DNA from: Fratercula arctica
Taxonomy: Eukaryota > Chordata > Aves > Charadriiformes > Alcidae
Assembly: GCA_947846985.1 (NCBI GenBank)
Contig: CANTUZ010000012.1
Location: forward strand, 18,996,135-19,060,134
Reading direction: 5' to 3'
Length of the DNA: 64,000 bases
Shown: piece after piece, positions 36,941-51,900 of the stretch
How the letters are laid out: each line of letters starts with the position of its first letter
Numbering within the stretch: the first letter of the stretch is position 1
Notes under the pieces: generated by a model
The model's database searches: none
What the model was told of the DNA's origin: nothing
The model's input: the letters and a program-made list of their open reading frames with translations, nothing else
Made by a program: the position numbers and the translations under genes

Positions 36941-39900
36941 CTACAAAACAGGTTAATAAAATTTAACAGTACAGTAGTTAAGTAACAAAAAAAGATCATA
37001 ACTGGTAGTATTATCTAAGAAGCCAGAACAACCCTGCTTACAGCTGCCAGCTAAGATCTGACTCATCTAAGGTATTTTATAGCAAGCATATGTTAGGCAT
37101 GTCTATCTCACCTATTATGCAAAAAAAGGATAATGTTTCCTAATCAGGATTTGCCACTGAGCAGGATTTTCCGCAAACTTCCCAGTGTTGCAAGTCCTAT
37201 CCACAGTTAGGAAAAAGCCTTTTGCTGACACTTCTGATTTGTTAATTTAACAAATAGAATAAATGACTACAAATCTGTGGCTAGTACTGATTCAGCAAGG
37301 CTGGCTGTAGTTCAAAGTATAGCTATGTTACTTTGGCAGTTGACATGTTAAAACATCACTTAGGAATTCTGTTTTAGAAGGTAACGTAAGAATACCTGCA
37401 GTTCTTGTGCAAAAAAAAAACCCTGGGTGTTTCAAATTGAAGACGTGGTCTCAAAGCAGGAACTCGCATGCAATACATTAAAAATACTTCACTGAGACAG
37501 CGCAAGCAAAGTTGTATTGGTATAGTATATTTACCTGCATAGCCAGAAAAGAGAGGATGAATTCATATCAGTGCAGGAGAGAAAGATGAAAAATTACGTT
37601 TGAAAATATTAAGGTCTTCGAGAACAATGCAGTTGGTTAAGCTAGAATAATCATTGTATTTTCACAAAGGCAGACACCGCTGTAAAGCCCGTTGCCTGTT
37701 GTTTTTGAGCAAGTTTTACATCCAGTTCACTTTTACGCAGAAACGTGCCTAAGCCTGTGCCCCTCTGCAGTCTGACTTTAGTCCTTCTTGCACAAAGACT
37801 GGTTAAATGTCCATCAACCTTAACTATTCCTAGGCTTTTGCTGCAGTATCCAAGTAGTCTAAAGAAATAATATGGGGGATGAAGCTGCAGTACCGACACT
37901 CCCTTCTGTTCTCTAAGGGAAGTATTTTTATTCCTTAAAGCTCTGATGATAAAGCTCCTGTTGATGCAAATGAGACCAAACTGTTGTCTTGGTAATTTTA
38001 CACCTTGTTTAGGAATCACAGTCTCTCATTTTTTTAAGAGAAGCCCTTCACTTAAAAAGCTTTTTTGAATACATTTTTTTTCCTAAACTGCGGTCTCTCA
38101 CTAAATAAAAAAAAAAGTAAACTAGATATTTTTGCTGCTTAAGATCTTTGGCTTATAAAATTTCACAACTAGAGATGTAGTTAAAGTGTTTCTTTCTTAT
38201 TTAGATAATTTCTCCAGAGGGCATTTGAAAACTTGGAAAATAAGTGATTTTACAGATACTACATTAGTCCTCAATAGCTCTGGGTCAAATATGTGTCATC
38301 TCTGCCACCTATTCATTTCTAAGATCCTCCCAAGCTCTGCTTTTTTATACGCTGAACATCTGATGCTTCTTGTTTTTCTTCTATAACCACAGATGTGCCC
38401 TCTTCAAAAAACTCACAATCTCAAAATACTAAACTGACAAGCTGAGTGTCAAACCACACACCCCAAGCAGCAAGCAGTGCTGAAGAAAAACAGAATCACG
38501 CTTGAAGAAAAACAGAAGAAATCACACAAATTGTTTCCAAAGAATGAATCGGAAACGTTTTCAACTCAGTGCAGGCATTGCTTCTTAAGAATGCAAATGC
38601 CATCTCAAGCTTACTGTATAAGCAGAGACTGCTCTCAGAAATAAGAGATTAATTTGAACAACAGTTTATATTTTCTTGTTATGATGAGTTTCATCTCTCT
38701 TTGAGGTGAACTGGAGCCTTGCTATGGGACCAAGATGGGTCTCCTTGTTTGCCAAAAAGCAGCATGGGTGTTCCTGTGCTAGTTGAGTTACACACTAGGG
38801 TAAGCGAGGCCTCTTCACTGGGAACGTGTGTGGTTTGTGTGCGCTGCGGAGCCTCTCTGTATCGGAGCCCCCATGTGTTGCTTGCTGAGAGCACACCAGA
38901 GAGCTGGACAGGAGCCGAGCAAAGCTCCCATCATGAGCAAGCAGGCCCACAGCTACCAGTTTGCTGTAGCTGGTCCCTACATCACAGAAGGCTATTTGAG
39001 CACAGGGGAGTAAAGTGAATTGTCCAGATCTTCGTGGACAAGCTCTTTCAGCTGTAGTGCCTATCTGCAGGCCATTACTCCTACTGCAGGGGCTGATGTG
39101 AGAAAAGATTTGGTCCACAATGCTCTAGTGCTAAGGTGCCAAATACTTAAAATTCAGCTTGGCAGTAATGCTGAGTTACCTAAAAGGCCTCGTGATACTG
39201 TCCTGCGGAGAATGACATGTAGAAGCAGTAGAAGGGGTCATTTTCATTCTGAAAAAATACGTGAGACCAGCTAGCTGGTTTCTTAATTAAACCGTCAAGC
39301 ACACTTCACACTGCAGCATGCTTCTCTGCAGTTCAAAATTTGTCATAGCGTTAAAAAAAGTTAAAATTTAAAAGCATAGCTACAAAAGTGTATTTAGCTG
39401 CCTTGAAGGTTCTCTGTCAATATGCAGCTGTAAGATAATGCTGTTGTGCAGGTTTCACTGAAAGAAACATCCTTTTTTAAATCTGGTGATTCAGAGGTAA
39501 AACACTGACCTGCAGTTTTGGTACATGACTGCTAATCTTATGTAGAGATCTCTATAAGAGTAATGCTGGATTCTGGGTTACATCATTTATATTTTAAGCG
39601 TTTGAGTCAAAACCTGGATTTTTTTTTTTCCCTAGTTCATCTCTATCTGATAACCTGAATACAAGAGAGATGACGCCTGAGGCAAAGCTGATAAAGTCAC
39701 CAGTACTAAGAAGCATGTGTGTTGGGGGGAAGCACAACAGCATAGATACATATCTTCACATCCCTATTTCCTTTACAAACGGAGGAAGTTCCCTGCAGGT
39801 TAGCCCAAGAGTATCCGCTCTTACAGCCTGAGAGCCAGCAAAGTACAATTTCCAAGAGCTACAAGCTTTTTAAAATATTGACTTCAGTATTTCACAGATA

Positions 39901-42900
39901 ATACTCGCTCTATCAAGTTTTTTCTATATGTAGTGCTACTGACAACCTTTTACTAAAAATTCACAACTGGGTATCGCAACCACCAGAGTTACAGTCACCC
40001 CACCCTGTTTACTCTCTCTGCTCTGTTCCTGTCTCTTCCCTCTTCTTCAAATCTGTCCTATTCTTCCCATCCCAGTGCCTGGCCGTTCCTTTCCACTTTA
40101 CCCCTTCACTAATTCCAACAGCCAGTGCTCATCCTCCTGCCTGCTCCCTGTCCACCTCCTGTAAAGATCCCACCCAACAGTCAGTTTCCATGGCAGGACA
40201 CCCCTGGGCTTCCCACCCCTCACGCTGGCTCCCTGCACTCCACAAGGGGAAGGAACAGCACTGCCTGGCAAGGGCTACCTTGTGCCTCCCACCCTCCTGT
40301 GTGCACACCAACCTACTGCAGTGAACTTGCTGCAGGGCTCATTTGTTCAGCACAGGATGGTGAACTGGCCATCTCTCCCCTCACTCCTTGAAAGGGGCTC
40401 ACACATGACTCGGTTTGGCACCCAGTTACTCCGGTGGTCTCTCTAAAGTGGGGAGGACACTGCCCCGGACCCATACAACTGTTGCTGAAAGGAGAAAGAT
40501 ACTCATATTATGATTCTTATAACAGCATCTATAGATTATTATGAAACTTGTCTCTAAAACAGATATGAATCACCCAACAGCTACAGCAGTGCTCCTGTGC
40601 AGAGGTGATTAAGAATTTTTATGCAACTTCTTTAATCAGAAGAGGCCTACTTGGTTGAAAATGAAACCTCTTCAGGAAAAGGTTGGTTTTGATTAATTTC
40701 TCAACTTGAAAAAGTGTCCAAATTTTCAATGTGTTTCACTTCAACATTTCTGAACACAGAGAAAAGGGGGGGAAAAACATAATCAAGTTTAAAGTCACTT
40801 TTCTTTATAAGATGGGTTAAATTTCATTATGATCAACTGGTATCCAGCCATTTTAACACACTTTACACCATTAAATTTTTGTTTGCAAAAATTTACATTT
40901 TCACTTGTCTTCCCAAATTGTTTGTTGTAGGTTAGACAATGTGAACACTCAAATGTATTTTTCCTTAGTAGAAGTACAGTATTTATTTTTAAAACTAATG
41001 TGATGAGGAGCAGTAACTGCTTTGATCAGAATTTCTTGCTGTATTGGAATCCCCAAATAATAGCTCCTGTATCTCTGTAGGCTGTTACCTATCAAAAGCC
41101 ATTATCGTTCGTAATGCAACCTCAGGGAAGACTTTATTGCTGAAAGAAGAGATGCATTCCTACTTTTAACTAATTGTTGTAAGAAATTGTCTAGTTCAGA
41201 ACTTTGACCAAGATTACAAATTCACCACTGAAGATGGATCAAACTGATCAGTGATTACACAGGATTGTGCTTATTTTTAATTGCTAATTTTTTGGACTGA
41301 GCTAAAGGTCTTCTTATGTCACATTTAAATGTGTTGAGGTGAGCTGTGTACCATTTGAGGACTCTTAAGAGGATTATCAATTAGCACTTTCATCATCAAT
41401 TTAAAAGCATTTTCTAAAGGTAGGTAACCCCTTTTCACAGAAAAGGAAAGTGAAAGGGGAGCATAGTGACTCATCCAGGCACGTGGACTATGTCAGATGC
41501 AGAGACAGAAATAGACTCTGAGCTCCTGGTACCCATAGTCATGGCCTGGGGACTAACGTGGCTTCCACCAAAATTGTTAGCTGTAATCCCACCATTTCGC
41601 AAAAGAACATCCCTTTCTGGTAGAACATGCATTTGAAATTCAAAATATATTCGCTTTCTTCTTGGCAATACATGCTGTAGTACCTCCCGTACTCTTTTGC
41701 CTAACCCTACCCAGAGCTGAAAGAAAAAAGTTCATTGAGCATATTTTTCTGTAGCAGTTGCTTTGCCTTGACGTTGCTGATACTATAAGCTTGGCTCCAA
41801 ACCAAACAGAAATGTTACAGCTGAACTGGGTCAGATTTTCATAAGTATATCTGTAGATATACTCACTGCAACCTTTAGACTCGATTTTTAACATGGTGAA
41901 GTATGCTGAGGCCAGCTGCTTTAAAATAAAAAGAGACTAAAAGCAGGCCATTTGCTCTGGCCTCAATTGTGAGTGCTGAGGTCTTTGAGGAATCTGGGCC
42001 ACTTTGTCTATCTTCTTGTCTATTTATAACCTTCCTGCCCATTGAAGAAGACAAGATGAGGCTACAGATGTAAGGGGGAGCAGATGATTGGGACAGAGCT
42101 ACATGGGAAATGTTTGGATAGCATGGGAGAGGAGAGCTGAGGGGATGGAGAGTTCGAGATCTTTTGGCTCAGTGTTGCTTATTGCAGCCGAACAATAAAC
42201 TCAACTGGGTTTGCCCAGGAGCTTGAAACTGACCTTGGGGAGAGGATAATGTGGTCACTCTGGTACAGTGGACTATTCTAGGCTATATGAGAAAGAAACC
42301 AGGAGGATGTTGTCCTTTCCTGTGATGCTGGATGGACTAGACCAACTAATGTTAGTTTTAATTTAAGAGTCTTGTCAAATGGGAGTACGTTTAAAAGCAG
42401 CAATGAACTTCAGTATGTTTCCAGTAGTAAAAGATGATAGAGGATATGAGAGACGGTCCAAGGAAGCCTAAGCCAAGCAGTCCAACCTATAGTTCTGTGT
42501 TAATTTGGGACCACAAAGGAAGAAATAGATGCATGGGGGTTGGACGTGAGTGGAAGCTGTTCTTACAAACTAGTAAGATTGCAAATCCTGAGTTTCTTCT
42601 ACAAGGTATACTTATTAAAAATAAACCCTTCTATTAGGGAGAAAAAAATTAGATACACATTAAGTGTATCAAAAACCAGCTTGCTGATGAATCTCAGGGT
42701 GGTATCCTGTAATAAATGGGACTGACTATGAACAAAGATTGTAAGTACTAGTTCTTGGTGAAAATGCTTCTCAGTAGGTGGTTTGGTTTGGGGGGGGTTG
42801 TCAGGGGGTTTTTAATTTTTCTTTTTTTTTTAAATCCAGACCATCAGTGTGGAGGCATTTTTCATCCAGGCAAGGTACATGCAGTGAGTGACAGCAGACC

Positions 42901-45900
42901 AACAGCTTTTCCTGAACTTGCCAGCTTAGAGCCCCTCACTAGCACTTACTCAGAGAGAGGGATAAGGAAGTGCCAGCACCAGGTGCTGTGTGGAAGCTTC
43001 AGCAGCACCAGCATAAGAAGAGAGAAAACATCAGCAGAGGTTTAGGGAAGAGAAGGAAGATGACAACAGAGGTTTGGTAGGCAAGGAGGGAGCAGCAGAT
43101 GAGCTCACAGTGAGGAGAAGAAAGGGGTGTGGGGAACAAGCTGTGATGCTTGAAATCTGTAACAGTAGAATTGGCAGAGGACATTAGAGCATGTGGAGCC
43201 ATAGGGTGATGAGGAGAGTAGGTCAAATTTTAACACAACCAGATGCAAAAGAACCCACCTGGGAGAAAAGAAAGCAAGCTCCTGTGGTAGGATGAGAATT
43301 GGCCTCTGAAAGCAACAATGGATACTAGGATATGAAGTCAGCCTGGACAACTAAATCCTCAGCACAAAAGCCTAATTATGTTTTTAGCGTCTGCATCTAT
43401 GTATCAATGTTATGTACTACTTATCTCTATACAGATGTTTCTTTAAGTACAGTTGTAATTATAAACAGGAGAACCACCACAAAATCAGCACAATTGTCAT
43501 AGATCTGTGAAACCATCGCAGAGCCAAGCCATGTTGCAGGTGGTGACATACACTGTTGTGTGGGAGTTAACTATTTCCACATTAATGTTATTCAATCACA
43601 GTGGCCCATTTTCACATAGCTTGCTGAACTTCAGAAAGTTTGCACAAAGGTTAAGGTTTGACATTTTGAGACAGAATAGTTAGTCCTCTATCCTCTAGTG
43701 AGAACTATAATAAATAATCAAGAATAGAAGAGAAACACAGACCCTTGCTTCATCCCTTTCCAGGGCAGAAGCACTGAAAACATGCTTTTTTTGACACAAA
43801 TACTTATTTTGAGGTCTTCATTACCAGGATTTCCAGTAAAATAGCCATAGGCAAGAAAGCACTTAATCTGACTGTTACATTAGGCTTCCCGAAACCACAT
43901 GTAGGTGCAATTGTGAGCGCAAGCATAAGAAAATGTCTTCAAACTTGTCACGGACTAACAGAATGATATTTCTGTCAATATGTAAGAATGTGATGAGGTC
44001 CTACATAAAGGGTAGTCATTTGGTGCTTTAGGATTTCTTTTATTTTTTAAGTGGTGTGACTTCTGTGTTAGTTTATGCAAAGTATGCGTCTAAGAATGAA
44101 ACAGATTGAGACAGGGCATAACGCCTTGCTCACAACAGCATAATTCATGACTGCACTCAGAAATCACTTCTCTCTTTAGATTTAGGTATTAGTTCAGAAA
44201 TGCTTACTTCTAGAAAACAGTACTCTCTCTGAAACAGTTCTACAGATCGCTAATCGTGCGTTTAGTTAATTTACTGCTGCTGGACATCCGTTATTTCTGC
44301 AGAACAGGGTAGATGCAGCACATCATCTTCCGTGTTACTACCATCACAGAAACACCATATGTGTAGGTGTTTGCACCACTTCTTAATCAGAACTTTCCAG
44401 TTCTAACAGGTCTAGGTCTGGTGCAATAATTCACTCCTAACACCTAAAATAGACATCCTTCAACTGGACAATTTTCCCACCAAAAGACATGCATCCTTCA
44501 TCAAAATATGCTTAGAAGTAAACTGTTGTCTTCTGAAATGGTTTCCACCACATTTCACTGCAAGTTTTCTTGTCCTCGCTTAATGCTCACAACCCATTGG
44601 GTGTCACATATTTGGCTGTTAGGGATATTCTCAGTTTTCAGAGCTGGGGGCACAGAGCACACATTGCCCACAGCGGTGACACCGTCAGTCTGTGACAGAG
44701 CAGAAGTCCAACCTGACCATAACAAACAACACAGCCCCTCCAAACCCAGAGTCAGACCAGGCTCTGCATCACACCAGCTGCTATGAAGCCTCCATGACTT
44801 GGCGCTGCTCATTAGCAGCGTGACTGCTACTTAAGCTTCCCACTGCGCGTGTGAAGGAAGTGGTACCCTGTAAAGTTTCCTACCTTTCCCACTTACATAC
44901 CCATCAGCCTTTGCAGCCAATGAGACAGGGATCATACAGAAACCACCTTCTTTGTTATCCAGTCTCGAGTCCTCCCAAAGCAGGTCAGCCCAGAGTGTAT
45001 CCTCTGGATGGAGACCAGCCTGTGGTCCTGCAGTCAGAGCTCATACAGTGATGGGTGTGCACAAGCATCACTGAAAATGATGGCATTTCCACAAGACACC
45101 TGCCTTTGCAACCATACGAATGTTCATTTATTAAGTGTTGGCTGAGTTTTGCTTGGGAGGAAACCCCAAAGCCCATTAGTAGAAAAGCTGTTGTGTGGCA
45201 ATGAGGCTCCTTTTACAGCATGACTGTAGCTTCCAAGCTCCAGCTCCCTCAGTCGTGCACATGTCCTGTCCCTGCTCATTTCCAATTCTGGGGTCCTTGT
45301 CCCAGATTTCAGTCTCCTCATTTTAACTTGTCCTCGCTCTCCTGTGTTTCAGGAGTGAATCACCTTAGGTGATTTGTCCCACCCTTCTCATCCTGGCGCT
45401 CAGTGTCTTGAGGCCATGGGAGGAGGAGGGGGACTCTGGAGGTAGCCTGCCTGTTCTCACCTCTGCTTCCTGGATGCAAGGAACCATCTTAAGGAAATTT
45501 AGCTGCAGAGACCTTGAAAGTCTCCACCAAACCTGTATGAACTGTGGGTTCACAGCTTGCAGTAGGTCTTGCAGGTTGTACAGAGGTAGAACCTTGATAC
45601 CAAACCCAAGGTCTTTGCTACAGCCTTGATCTCAGTGTCCTGAAGCAACGAAAGAGCAGCAGAGGTACCAAACTGTTACCAATCACCAACACTGCAGGAG
45701 TCAAAAGACCTCTGGTCTGTGTGCCAGTGTCAAGTCAGTAGCTGAAGCCAGCTGCACAGCAATCCCCTGGTACATAGCTGAGAGTCACTGCTTTGCTTTA
45801 GGAGGGGACTGCAGCAAACCCAGTGGTGTCATCCAGACACCACTCACAGGCATGCAGGTACAAGCATGACATAGAGATAATTGGCAGGGTCATTAAGGAA

Positions 45901-48900
45901 AGTCCATACTCCCTAGTTTCCCCAGGTACAGGTTCCATTTCCCTGTCACACACCTTGAGGTGAAGGAATAAAGTGCCCAGCTCAGAACAGCAGCTTGAGA
46001 GGGATGAACTGCTTCAGGTGCTTTTCCCCCCTCAGGACAAAGGAGTTCTGCAGGGACCCTCCAAACGGGAGCAGGGAGAGAAGGGAAGACATCCCACCCA
46101 ATGTGCCACGAGAGGGAACTGCAGCTTCATAAAGAGAAGGGCACAGAGCCAGAGTGACATTTCCCAAAGACCTCGTTCTCAGAGATTGCTGAACCACAGT
46201 GACTGCCTGTAACCCAAGCAAACAGCAACCTAAAAGTTCAAGCACTGACATGACAGAGTTCAACCTACTTTGTTAGTCTGACAGTTATAGGCAAATGAGA
46301 ACAGGGACCATAACAACAACTGTTAGGCAACTTTTAAACACGCGGTGTTTCCTATAGTCAGAAAATACAGCAATCACCAGGAATAACTTCTCTTGGCATG
46401 TAATGACCGCTAAATCATCTGCAAGAAAAAAAGAACAGCACTGAACAATTCTGCTATTTTAAATGCAACTAAGAGATCCAAAAAAGGCATTTGAAACAAA
46501 TACCTGCTACAAAAGAGGAGAGGACTTGTCAAGCCCTGCTCTGTGCGTTCTGCTAATTGGACCAACCTACACCCCAAACCATGGAGCATTTAGGCAGAGT
46601 GTAATCCCACAGCAAGGAGGCTCCTGTCACACAGTAACCTCCCCTCTCTGCTGAGGTCTGTTTCTGACCAGGAGTGGGTTCATCCTTTGGCCTGGTTTCT
46701 GAGGACTAACCGTTTTGTGAAAGCATTGGGTATGCCACTTCCAGTTTAATGCAATCAATTTCAGGCTGACCACAATCTGGTGCACAGCTACTGAGCCCAA
46801 GTTCTTTCTCCAGGAAGGTTTGAGAGTAGCCCTTAGTGTTATGTTAGTTCCTAGCCCTGAGGAAGAGCAGAGTGAAAAACAGATGCTGCCATAAGCACAA
46901 ACCCAAAATGTGCTGAGCCATGCAGAATTGCAGCGGAAGTACTGGAGATAAGAGTAACACCTACTGACCTGGCACTTCCAATAGTCAGCAGTGACCAGGA
47001 AACAACCGGTTCCCCCCAGCAGACCAACCATTTCTGAGTTTAGCCTGCAGAAACACCCCACGAGCACCAGTGAGACTCTTACTGTATCATTGATATGCAG
47101 TCCACGTATTATACTGACAGTGTTATGGAGCTACAAACAGTTCAGTTTACAGCACAGACCACTCAGATTTACCCTAAATATGACAGATTAGATGTAGGTC
47201 ATCCTACAGTCAGGTTCTTGCTCTTTGATTTCAGTTAAAGTACGATAAATCTGTGAAATGTGAGTCAGCTCCTAAATGCTCTTGGGGCAATGGGAGTCTG
47301 CCTGTACACAGACTATGTACATAACAAAAAAGAAACTAAAGATTTGACCTTTATTTACCCAAGCAAGTCTCAATTGACCAAAAGGCAAGTCAGATTTTAA
47401 TACCATTTCTAGGATTGATTCAGCTCTGAATTAGGCCAACTTCCACAAGTCAACTGCAAGTACAGCACGTCTCTTGGCAGGAAGCCTACACAGAGACTGC
47501 AGTGGCACCAGGAACCCGCAAGTCACACAAAATAAACAATTTGGTGCAAAAATCTGGAACAGGAGCACAACCAGGATGACAGATTGCACTGATTCATTCA
47601 CCACCTTCGCTCCAGCAAGGAGCCCTCTGCTGCAAATGTCTCCAGCAGCTCTGGCTGTCCCAGGGGAACACCCAGCAGGTCAGAGAAGGTGCACGAGCAG
47701 TACCAGCGATGAGTCAGGCTCTGTCTGCAGAAGCCATCAAGGGGGCCATCTGAAACTATCACAATCAGCAGCAGTGCATGACCAGTTGCAAAGATGTCAG
47801 AGATGCCCTGTTGCAAAGCTCTGGGTCCCTTTGCCCACACGTAAATCCAAGATCAGTCCTCAATGAGGGCACTTTTCCCTTTAGTCAGAACTTCATGACT
47901 GTCTTTGTTATACCTTGAGCAAATATTGACTCGGATCCAACAGACTGAAAATATTTGGTTTGCACCAGATGTGTTACGTATATATCTTTGAAACATTAGC
48001 TAAAGGAGTGATTTGGGAAAATAAAAATTCTAGGTGGATGTGTTTACTTTGCAAGGTTGTTCGCCTTGTGCTCAGATCCCAAGAAATGTGCGTGAAGGTT
48101 TTAACCACAGGAAGAAAGCCAGCTGTAAGTGCCGCAATGCACAGTAAAACTGTGTGCATGCACGTGCAGCTGCAACTCACCCACATGATAGTGAAGGGCT
48201 GAGGATCACTGGTGAGTACGTTAACGAGTCCATACATTCCTGCCCTGAAGAGACCTGAGAAGGTCTGTCAGGTGAAGAAGAAATTACTGAGCTTATCGTT
48301 TCAGGACAGGTCCTCCACAGTACTTGGCATTTAATGCTGGCTCTGCTTTCTCCAAGAACTTGGGCACCATTTCCCTGGCTCCCAGCTGACAGCAGCTTTT
48401 GGAAACGCTGACATGGTTTCAAGGGAAGGTAACTGCCCCTCCTCTCCCATTTCTCTTGCCCCTGCTGATTAGAAAGAGTTCTAGTAAAAAAGCACATATC
48501 TAAGCAGAGAAACAGGTTTTGTCAGAAGGCTGAAAGAAACAGAGAGGTCGTTTGAGTGGTTTAAGTTGCTTCAGTTTCCCCATGTGTGTCTACTCTCTCC
48601 AGCCAAAAATCATCAGTCAGGTGTGGCTTTGGCAGTTGCAGAGCTTGAGTTATGGGAACCAGGGAAGGGAGGGAAAGCAACATGGGAATTAGAGCAAAAG
48701 CACTTCAGCACCATTCAGTAACTTATGGATATTCCTTTTGTCCAATAATTTCAATTTGGGAGTCAATGGGCATTCATTTTAGGGGCCTTTCAGAAGGAAC
48801 AGGAATGTGAAAAGAGGTGCTTTTCCATTATTTACCAAATAAGCATAGAAGAAAATAAAACCCCTAGACTTATGTTCAGTGTATTCACAGGAGGAATTCT

Positions 48901-51900
48901 AGTAAATATTTGTCTTCTGGACAATTTAGGGCCAAACTCAATAAGTAGAAATTTGTACATAACAGAATTATTGTTTGGGGCCAGTGGACTGTAAATTTAT
49001 AGCAAAGCTCTTTGACCACCTCTCTTAAAATAATCCTCTTTAAGTCTGCAACACATCCTAGGCAGTACTTGAGAAGTACAACATTTTGCTGAGACTTTTT
49101 CCACAAGTGAATCTTTTAATCAGATATGCAACACCTGACACCTGGGGCTCTTGTGCCCTCTGAACAGTCAACAGATATTGCCCAGAGCAACAAAAATGTG
49201 CAAGCCACACACTGATCTGCATGTACACCTACCTCTAATGAACTGCCTCCCCACCCCATTGGAAATTCAGGGGTGTTGGAGCTTTCCTGGTCATGAAAGC
49301 CAACCCATCCCTCCAGACAGCTTACCTACAGGCTCGCTGTGAATCCCTGCAGGAAACTAACCCTGAAAACTTTACTCAGACACTAAGCTTGCATTGAAAT
49401 CAGATAACACTTGGGAGTTGCAGGAACATCACACCCCCCAAAAGGGGAGTTACAGATTGGTTTCAACGTGAGAATCGGTTAAACCAGCACTAGAGAAGAG
49501 ATTGAAGCTTTGGCCATATGTTTCCTTGAAAATATTCTCTTGTGCCACAAGTTGACTATCAGAGGCCAAGACTCTTCACAGTAATATACCACGGGTTCAG
49601 GAATAAAGATTATTTTAGAGGAGCCCCTAGAAAGACAGTTTTCTGTACTCATGGTAAGCTAGTTAAGCTGAGGCCAGAGTGTCACAGCAGCACGCAGAGC
49701 CTTCTAACGCAGCTGTAAATCCAGAAAGGCTACTTTGAGGTTTCCCCCTGCCAAGGAAACTCTTTAGATATCTTACAGTCAATGTGCCTCATACCTGGAG
49801 ATTTCTGAGCCATCACCCCCACCAGCAAGGCTTTCCACACACCCCTCCCCAGCTAATAATTGATGATCCAGCATGCTCTTATCTCTGTGTGTCAGAGTGA
49901 GTTCAGCTAGGTTTTCCTTCCTCAGGATCACAGCATGTATTGGAGTACTCCATCTCCCAGGTTCAGGTCATATTCCCCTTTCAAGGTATATGAGGCATTC
50001 CGGTGAAGGAATCAAATCACTCCAGCACCACCTCATGAATCCTTAGCCTGACCTTTCTGGCTACAGCTGCCTACAGCCTGGACATGCCAGAGGCACTTGC
50101 CGCACACACATTTTCTCTCAAGTATTGTGGTGGAGTTTCCTCCACCTCTTTGTCAACCACTGTTACAACATACAACCAAGCACCACCGTTAGCAAGATGT
50201 GCAATTACCCTATTTGAAATTTCTCTTTCAAGTTAATAGGACTGCAAACGCACAAGGAGTCCCTAGCAGGTCTCTGTTGCTGTGGATGGGTAGAGCTAAA
50301 CGTGATCTCCCCTGGCCCACTTTCTCCTACTGATGGCATCTTCCCTACTCCCCCTGCTCCTCTGCCCTGACCAGACTTTACACAAAGGGGCATTTTAGTT
50401 TGGTTTCATCCAAGTGAAGAAGTCCTCAGGGCATCATATAACGCTGTTAAGTCAGATTCTCAGTCACATGAAGACAACTTTGTACGGAGCTCACAATAAA
50501 AAGGATCTTTGAAAAGCCCTTTTACTGCTGGACAAGGAATCAGGCCCATTTCACACTTGTTTAAATGGACAAAATACTTTGTTTTGCTGTGAACAACATG
50601 AAACCTCCCAGACGCATGGCTGGGGCAGCTGCGGTGTCAATGTGATCTGAGATTATGCCATGTCCCCTGCTGGGGACCACGCTAAAGGGGTACTTTAGCT
50701 CCTTTAGCCCATATATACCTCATCTCAGTCACCACCCTTTAGTCACAATAAACTTAAGAGCACCTCTTCGGAGTAAAGGGACTGAAAGAATAGGAACAGA
50801 GCACCCCAAACACAGGCCAGATGTGTGGCAGGGCAGGAGCAGGGCTCTGCGGTCACAGGCCTGTCCCTGCCATGCACCGGGCTGGCTGGGAGCTGATGTG
50901 TGGGAGCCAGCTCTTGGCAAGGGCACTTGCCACCAGCTCTCACATAGATGTGACCCCTGTCTCTCACAGCGTGGGGGGTGAGGGAACACAGCACTGAATC
51001 ACCCCACAGCAGCAGCAGCGAACAGGCACAGCAATGTCCTCAGCCCAACTAGGAGAACAATAAGAAGCAGTTTTTTGGGTAGGAAGCAAGGCCCAGTATT
51101 TGTTGGCTTCTACAGCATTCAGGAAAATAAAGCACAAGGAAACAAGGGTTTATTTTTTTGTTGGGATTTTTTTACCTTTTATCCCCCTCTGCAAAACAAA
51201 GCTCACCAGACCTCCAGCATTGCCAGGCCACTCTGGTCAAGAGGCAGTGGTACCACCACTGGTGACTTGATTCACCCACCAATACTTGTGCCCTCAGGGA
51301 GGTTCACTGATTATCAGCTGAATTCCTACCACGCAGCTAACCAGGAGAGGGATCAGACAGAGGGTAATAACATTTCCCCAGGAGACTCTCGCTACCAGCA
51401 ACGACAGAGAGCCTCACTGTAACAAATGCTGCACATCTAGTCATGCTGCTTAATTGTAGCATTTCCCCCAATTTGGATGAACAGCAGCAGAACCCAACCC
51501 AGATCGTGCAGTTGTCCTTCTGTGTTACTCTTTACTGTATGGGATCCTTAGGATCCAATACACTTTCTGGGTTGAGAGCCATGTCTCCTTATGCCTGCAT
51601 TTTGCAGAGAGCTCCTTGGCTCTCTGACCACTACTGAGATCTAAAACAACAGCAAAGAGAATGAGGTCCTTAACCTTGCCAGAGCATCAGTACAAAGGCT
51701 GCAGCAGTCTTCTCCATCATGCGGAGCCCACAGAAAAAATTGCTCAAACATGAGATTTCAGCAATCCAACATGCAGAGGAACAAAACGGACATCCAAATG
51801 GCAAGTGGAAAGAGACGCAGTTAAAACCAAACCACAGCAGTCTCAAAAGAGAGAAGTAACAGTCAAATATCTCCCCCTCTGAAATTATTTGATGCGGTCT

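Noticed and set aside
39090..39800. Plus-strand exon-like pieces (39090-39259 and 39637-39798) with plausible splice sites
   Set aside because: The donor phase of the first piece does not match the open frame of the second; the joined frame hits a stop at once.
42788..42810. G-run (eight G then five G) as a G-quadruplex site
   Set aside because: Only two separate G tracts are present; it is a weak candidate without a standard four-tract pattern.
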